Of a stretch of DNA of 64,000 bases, positions 61,070 through 64,000 are shown piece by piece (within the stretch, counting starts at the first letter, position 1; each line of letters opens with the position of its first letter). The notes below the pieces were generated by a model, which saw only the letters and a list, made by a program, of their open reading frames with translations, was not told the origin of the DNA and did no database searches. A program made the position numbers and the translations under genes. Origin of the DNA: Streptomyces chryseus (GTDB lineage: Bacteria > Actinomycetota > Actinomycetes > Streptomycetales > Streptomycetaceae); contig NZ_BMVO01000017.1 of assembly GCF_014650755.1 (NCBI RefSeq), positions 62,001-126,000 on the forward strand. Direction: 5' to 3'.

Positions 61070-62020
61070 ATGGAGAGCGACCGGATGCAGGACACCGCGC
61101 CCCGCCCGAGGCCCCGCTGGTGGACCGAGCTGCTGCTCGTCGTGGTGGTCTACGCCGCCTACAGCGGCGGCCGGCTGCTCGTACGCGGTGGCGAGGCGGC
61201 GGCCGTCGAGCACGGTCTGGCGATCCTGCGCGCCGAGAAGCTCCTGCGTCTCAACGCCGAGCACCCCCTCAACCGGCTGTTCACGGAACACGCCTGGCTC
61301 GGGATACCCGCCGACTTCGCGTACGCCTCACTGCACTACCTCGTCACGCCCGCGATCCTGATCTGGCTGTTCCGCCGGCGCCCCGCCGGCTACCGCGCCG
61401 CGCGGACCTGGCTGATGCTGTCCACCCTCCTCGGCCTGGTCGGCTTCACGTTCCTGCCGACCTGTCCGCCGCGCCTCCTCGACGCCGGTCACGGCTTCGT
61501 CGACACGATGGCGCAGTACAGCGTGTACGGCTGGTGGGGCAGCGAGGCGAGCGCGCCGCGCGGGCTCGGCGGCATGACCAACCAGTACGCGGCGATGCCG
61601 AGCCTGCACGTCGGGTGGTCGCTGTGGTGCGGGGTGATGCTGTGGCGGCACGGGCGTACGCCGCTGATGAAGTGGCTCGGTGTCGCCTACCCCCTGCTGA
61701 CCACTTTCGTGGTGATGGGGACGGCCAACCACTACTTCCTCGACGCGGTCGCGGGAGCCGCCGTGATGGGCCTCGGACTGGCCCTGACCAGGCCCTTCAT
61801 ACGACTGGTCGACCGGGTCACGAAGCGCCCGAAGCCCCTGCCGGACCCCGCGGAGCCGGTGAACGCCGACGGCGTTGTCAGTGCCGGATGCGAGACTTCC
61901 GAGGGTGAGCGAATCCCCGGGCAGCGGACCCGACCCCACACCTCCGCGCGTGCCCTCGCAGGCGACGGCTCCGACGCGGCGGCCGGTGCCGGCGACGGCG
62001 CTCCGGCAGCGGCTCGCTGA
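61070..62020 (+). CDS. PAP2/Aur1-like membrane phosphatase or transferase
   Basis: A 316-residue polytopic protein with about six membrane helices and the lipid phosphatase layout: FLPTCPPRLLD near residue 128, AMPSLHVGWS near 177 and TANHYFLDAVAGAA near 223. These are the PAP2/inositol-phosphotransferase motifs, so it likely acts on a phospholipid or prenyl phosphate. The C-terminal 70 residues are hydrophilic and overlap the next gene by about 115 bases. ATG 61070; a second ATG at 61085 is possible. Confidence 0.82.
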   Translation: MESDRMQDTAPRPRPRWWTELLLVVVVYAAYSGGRLLVRGGEAAAVEHGLAILRAEKLLRLNAEHPLNRLFTEHAWLGIPADFAYASLHYLVTPAILIWLFRRRPAGYRAARTWLMLSTLLGLVGFTFLPTCPPRLLDAGHGFVDTMAQYSVYGWWGSEASAPRGLGGMTNQYAAMPSLHVGWSLWCGVMLWRHGRTPLMKWLGVAYPLLTTFVVMGTANHYFLDAVAGAAVMGLGLALTRPFIRLVDRVTKRPKPLPDPAEPVNADGVVSAGCETSEGERIPGQRTRPHTSARALAGDGSDAAAGAGDGAPAAAR

Positions 62021-63113
62021 GCTGCGCGGCCCGTCGGTCGCGCCACTGCCCCTGGACGCGCGTGCGCTGGCGGCGCTCGCCGCGAACCCCGGGTGCGGGC
62101 GCCGGGCGCTGCTCGACGGCGCGGGGGTGAACAAGGCGGCGCTGGCGACGGCGCTCGGGTCGCCCTCCGCGTTCGGCCAGTCCCAGTTCGCCTTCATGCG
62201 GGGCAATGCCTTCGAGGCCCGGGTCAAGGCCGACGGCGGGACGGAGCTGATGCGGCTGCTGTACGAACGGATGGGCGGCGCCGGGTGCGAGCCGCCCGTG
62301 CCGGGCGAGACGCTCGTACCGGACCTGGCGGCGGCGGGCCCGGAGGGCCGGGCGGCCCGTACGGCGCTGGCGCTGCGCGAGGCGACGGCGGCCGGCGCGT
62401 GGACACTGCTGGACCACCCGATGCTGGCCCTGGAGGTGGCGGGCTCCCCCGCGTACCTGGAGCCGGACGCGGTCGTGGTGCGCCCCGACGGCCACTGGAG
62501 CGTCGTCGAGATCAAGTCCTTCCCCATGATCGACGACTCGGCGGACGCGGCGAAGGTCGGCGCGGCGGCCCGTCAGGCGGCGGTGTACGTCCTGGCGCTG
62601 GAGCGGGTGGCCGCGAAGGTGCCGGACGCGCGGGTCGGACACACGGTGCTGCTGGTGTGCCCCAAGGACTTCTCGAACCTGCCGGCGGCGTCGGTCGTCG
62701 ACGTGCGCAAGCAGCGTGCGGTGACCCGGCGCCAGCTGGAGCGCCTCACACGCCTCGAAGACCTCGCGGCCGCGCTGCCCGAGGGCACGACCTTCGACGT
62801 GGAGCGCCCCGCCGAGGAACTGGCCGCCGCGGTCGAATCGGTCGACGCGGCGTACGCCCCCGAATGCCTGGCCGCGTGCGAGCTCGCCTTCCACTGCCGC
62901 CAGAAGGCGCGGGCGGCGGGCGCCGTGGAGGCGCTGGGGCGCAGCGTGCGCGGTGAGCTCGGCGGCCTGACCACGATCGGTGAGGTCCTGGCGGCGGCCG
63001 AGGGCGCGGCGGGCGACCCGGCCGACCCGGCGGTGGCCGCGCTGCGCCGGGCGGCGGCCCTGCGGGCGGAGGCGCTGGCCGGCGCACGGGCCGGGGAGCG
63101 GACGCTGTGCTGA
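61905..63113 (+). CDS. PD-(D/E)XK nuclease with Cas4-like Fe-S cysteines
   Basis: About 402 residues from GTG 61905 (an alternative GTG lies at 61950). RecB/Cas4-type motifs are in order: RGNAFEAR near 99, Asp188 in LEPDAVVV, Glu202 and Lys204 in VVEIKSF, and QAAVY (Gln224, Tyr228). One Cys at 64 (NPGCGRR) and three at 321, 325 and 331 (ECLAACELAFHC) match the one-plus-three cysteine layout that holds a 4Fe-4S cluster in Cas4 and AddB. It is predicted to be a DNA exonuclease or endonuclease. No CRISPR genes are nearby. The start overlaps the PAP2 gene. It is followed after 76 bases by a co-directional partner gene. Confidence 0.7.
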   Translation: MSESPGSGPDPTPPRVPSQATAPTRRPVPATALRQRLAELRGPSVAPLPLDARALAALAANPGCGRRALLDGAGVNKAALATALGSPSAFGQSQFAFMRGNAFEARVKADGGTELMRLLYERMGGAGCEPPVPGETLVPDLAAAGPEGRAARTALALREATAAGAWTLLDHPMLALEVAGSPAYLEPDAVVVRPDGHWSVVEIKSFPMIDDSADAAKVGAAARQAAVYVLALERVAAKVPDARVGHTVLLVCPKDFSNLPAASVVDVRKQRAVTRRQLERLTRLEDLAAALPEGTTFDVERPAEELAAAVESVDAAYAPECLAACELAFHCRQKARAAGAVEALGRSVRGELGGLTTIGEVLAAAEGAAGDPADPAVAALRRAAALRAEALAGARAGERTLC

Positions 63114-63189
63114 CGACGTCGCCCCTGGTCCGGCCGGGCTCTTCGCACCCCCGGCGGCACCCACCGCTCCGCTCACCGAAAGGCGCCGC

Positions 63190-64000
63190 ATGTCGCTGAT
63201 CAGCACGCTCGCGCGACTCGACGCCGTGCGCAGCGGACGGGCGCAGCCCCTTGCCACCGTCCGGCACCGGCACCTGTCCGAGCGCCCGATGGTCTTCGTG
63301 CCGCTGACCACCGCGGGCGAGGCCGGGGCGCCGCTCGGCGCGCTCGTCGGCACCGACCGCCACGCGCCCCGGCTGCTCGCCGTGACGCAGCCGCGCGACC
63401 GCGACCTGCGGTTCGCGTTCCTCGCGGAGCTGGCCGAGACCGTCCTGCCGTACATCGACGGGTTCGCCGACGACGTCGAGGCGGCCGAGCGCAACGAGAC
63501 CGATCCCGAGACCGGCAAGCGCGTCAAGGTCGAGGTCGAACTGTGCGCGGACGCGCCCCAGTTGATCGTCCCGAGCCGGGCGGGCATCGCGTACGTACGG
63601 CTCCTCGGCCGTTCGACGCGCTTCCGGCGCACGGCCGAGCAGGACCCCGACACCCCCTATCCCGCGCCGCCGCACATCCCGCTGCTCGGCCGCTGGCTGA
63701 CGCACTTCGGCGAACGGGCCCGGGTGCCGGGCTCCTCGCTGCTCCTTGCCGCGACCGACCTGCTGGGCCGCCACTGGGCGACCGGCCAGTCCAGCCTGGA
63801 GGACCAGCACCTGGGCGCGCTGCTGGCCTGGATCGACCCGGACGGGGCCGCGGGCGAGTCCGGCGCCGAGGCCGCGCTGCGGGCGGAACTGGAGCGGGAC
63901 GGGGACGGGCAGCTGGTGTGCCCGCCGGCCGGCCCGGCGACCGACCCGGCGTTCGACAACAAACTGCTGGCCCCGGCGATCGACCGCTACGACCGGGCCC
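63190..64000 (+). CDS. Hypothetical partner of the nuclease (3' partial)
   Basis: An open frame from ATG 63190 with GAAAGG nine bases upstream runs without stop to the window edge (270 codons). The text begins MSLISTLARLDAVRSGRAQP and includes VPLTTAGEAGAPLGALVGTD near 39, a central acidic stretch and LLAATDLLGRHWATGQSSLE near 190. It has strong coding character but no recognised domain. It follows the Fe-S nuclease directly and is probably in its operon, so a DNA-processing or helicase-associated role is worth testing, but nothing in the visible part proves it. Confidence 0.6.
   Translation, partial: MSLISTLARLDAVRSGRAQPLATVRHRHLSERPMVFVPLTTAGEAGAPLGALVGTDRHAPRLLAVTQPRDRDLRFAFLAELAETVLPYIDGFADDVEAAERNETDPETGKRVKVEVELCADAPQLIVPSRAGIAYVRLLGRSTRFRRTAEQDPDTPYPAPPHIPLLGRWLTHFGERARVPGSSLLLAATDLLGRHWATGQSSLEDQHLGALLAWIDPDGAAGESGAEAALRAELERDGDGQLVCPPAGPATDPAFDNKLLAPAIDRYDRA

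Overview
This window is chromosomal DNA from a Streptomyces-type actinomycete. The evidence is very high G+C, coding with strong third-position G/C bias, many GTG/TTG starts, an AdpA gene with a rare in-frame TTA codon, a complete desferrioxamine locus, and operators of known streptomycete regulators (AccR, DmdR1/IdeR, DasR, CebR). From memory, the gene order from about 11.3 kb onward resembles the S. coelicolor core around SCO2770 to SCO2810. That comparison was not computed.

Layout. 1-7.1 kb: the 3' end of an LppU-like gene, a secreted S37-type peptidase, a small Cys-containing secreted protein, a fused two-half ABC exporter and a secreted beta-lactamase-fold serine hydrolase. 7.2-11.2 kb: a compact leftward cluster of a LuxR-type HTH protein, a small Tyr-rich secreted protein, an ABC ATPase and an FtsX-like permease. 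It looks accessory and is the best candidate here for an undescribed export or antagonism system. 11.4-17.3 kb: a TPP enzyme, an agmatinase/ureohydrolase and an Na+/solute symporter, divergent from a PucR regulator; probably guanidino-compound uptake and breakdown. 17.4-20.3 kb: acyl-CoA dehydrogenase, thioesterase II and a conserved protein of uncertain function.

20.4-28.3 kb: accR (TetR), a DUF418 membrane protein, and the accD1-accA1-hmgL-acdH operon for leucine/short-chain acyl-CoA catabolism, with three matches to the AccR operator. 28.5-35.7 kb: desEF and desABCD, each transcription unit behind a near-perfect iron box, together covering desferrioxamine synthesis, ferrioxamine binding and iron release. 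35.8-39.8 kb: GH20 hexosaminidase with a DasR-type site, a small conserved protein and glmS. 39.8-43.2 kb: universal stress protein, small membrane protein, adpA and ornA, followed by tRNA-His. 43.4-49.5 kb: cebR divergent from cebEFG-bglC (cello-oligosaccharide uptake and hydrolysis) with one perfect and one imperfect CebR box.

49.5-64 kb: a lipoprotein gene broken by a single in-frame TAG, several small conserved genes (cupin, CBS pair), a CBM2-GH18 chitinase, a two-component system, a spermidine-synthase-like methyltransferase, an NsdA-like regulator, a histidine phosphatase, a PAP2-like membrane protein, and at the right edge a PD-(D/E)XK nuclease with Cas4-like cysteines followed by a partner gene that runs off the window. 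No CRISPR array, insertion sequence, integrase or prophage was seen. Strong hairpins separate most convergent units.
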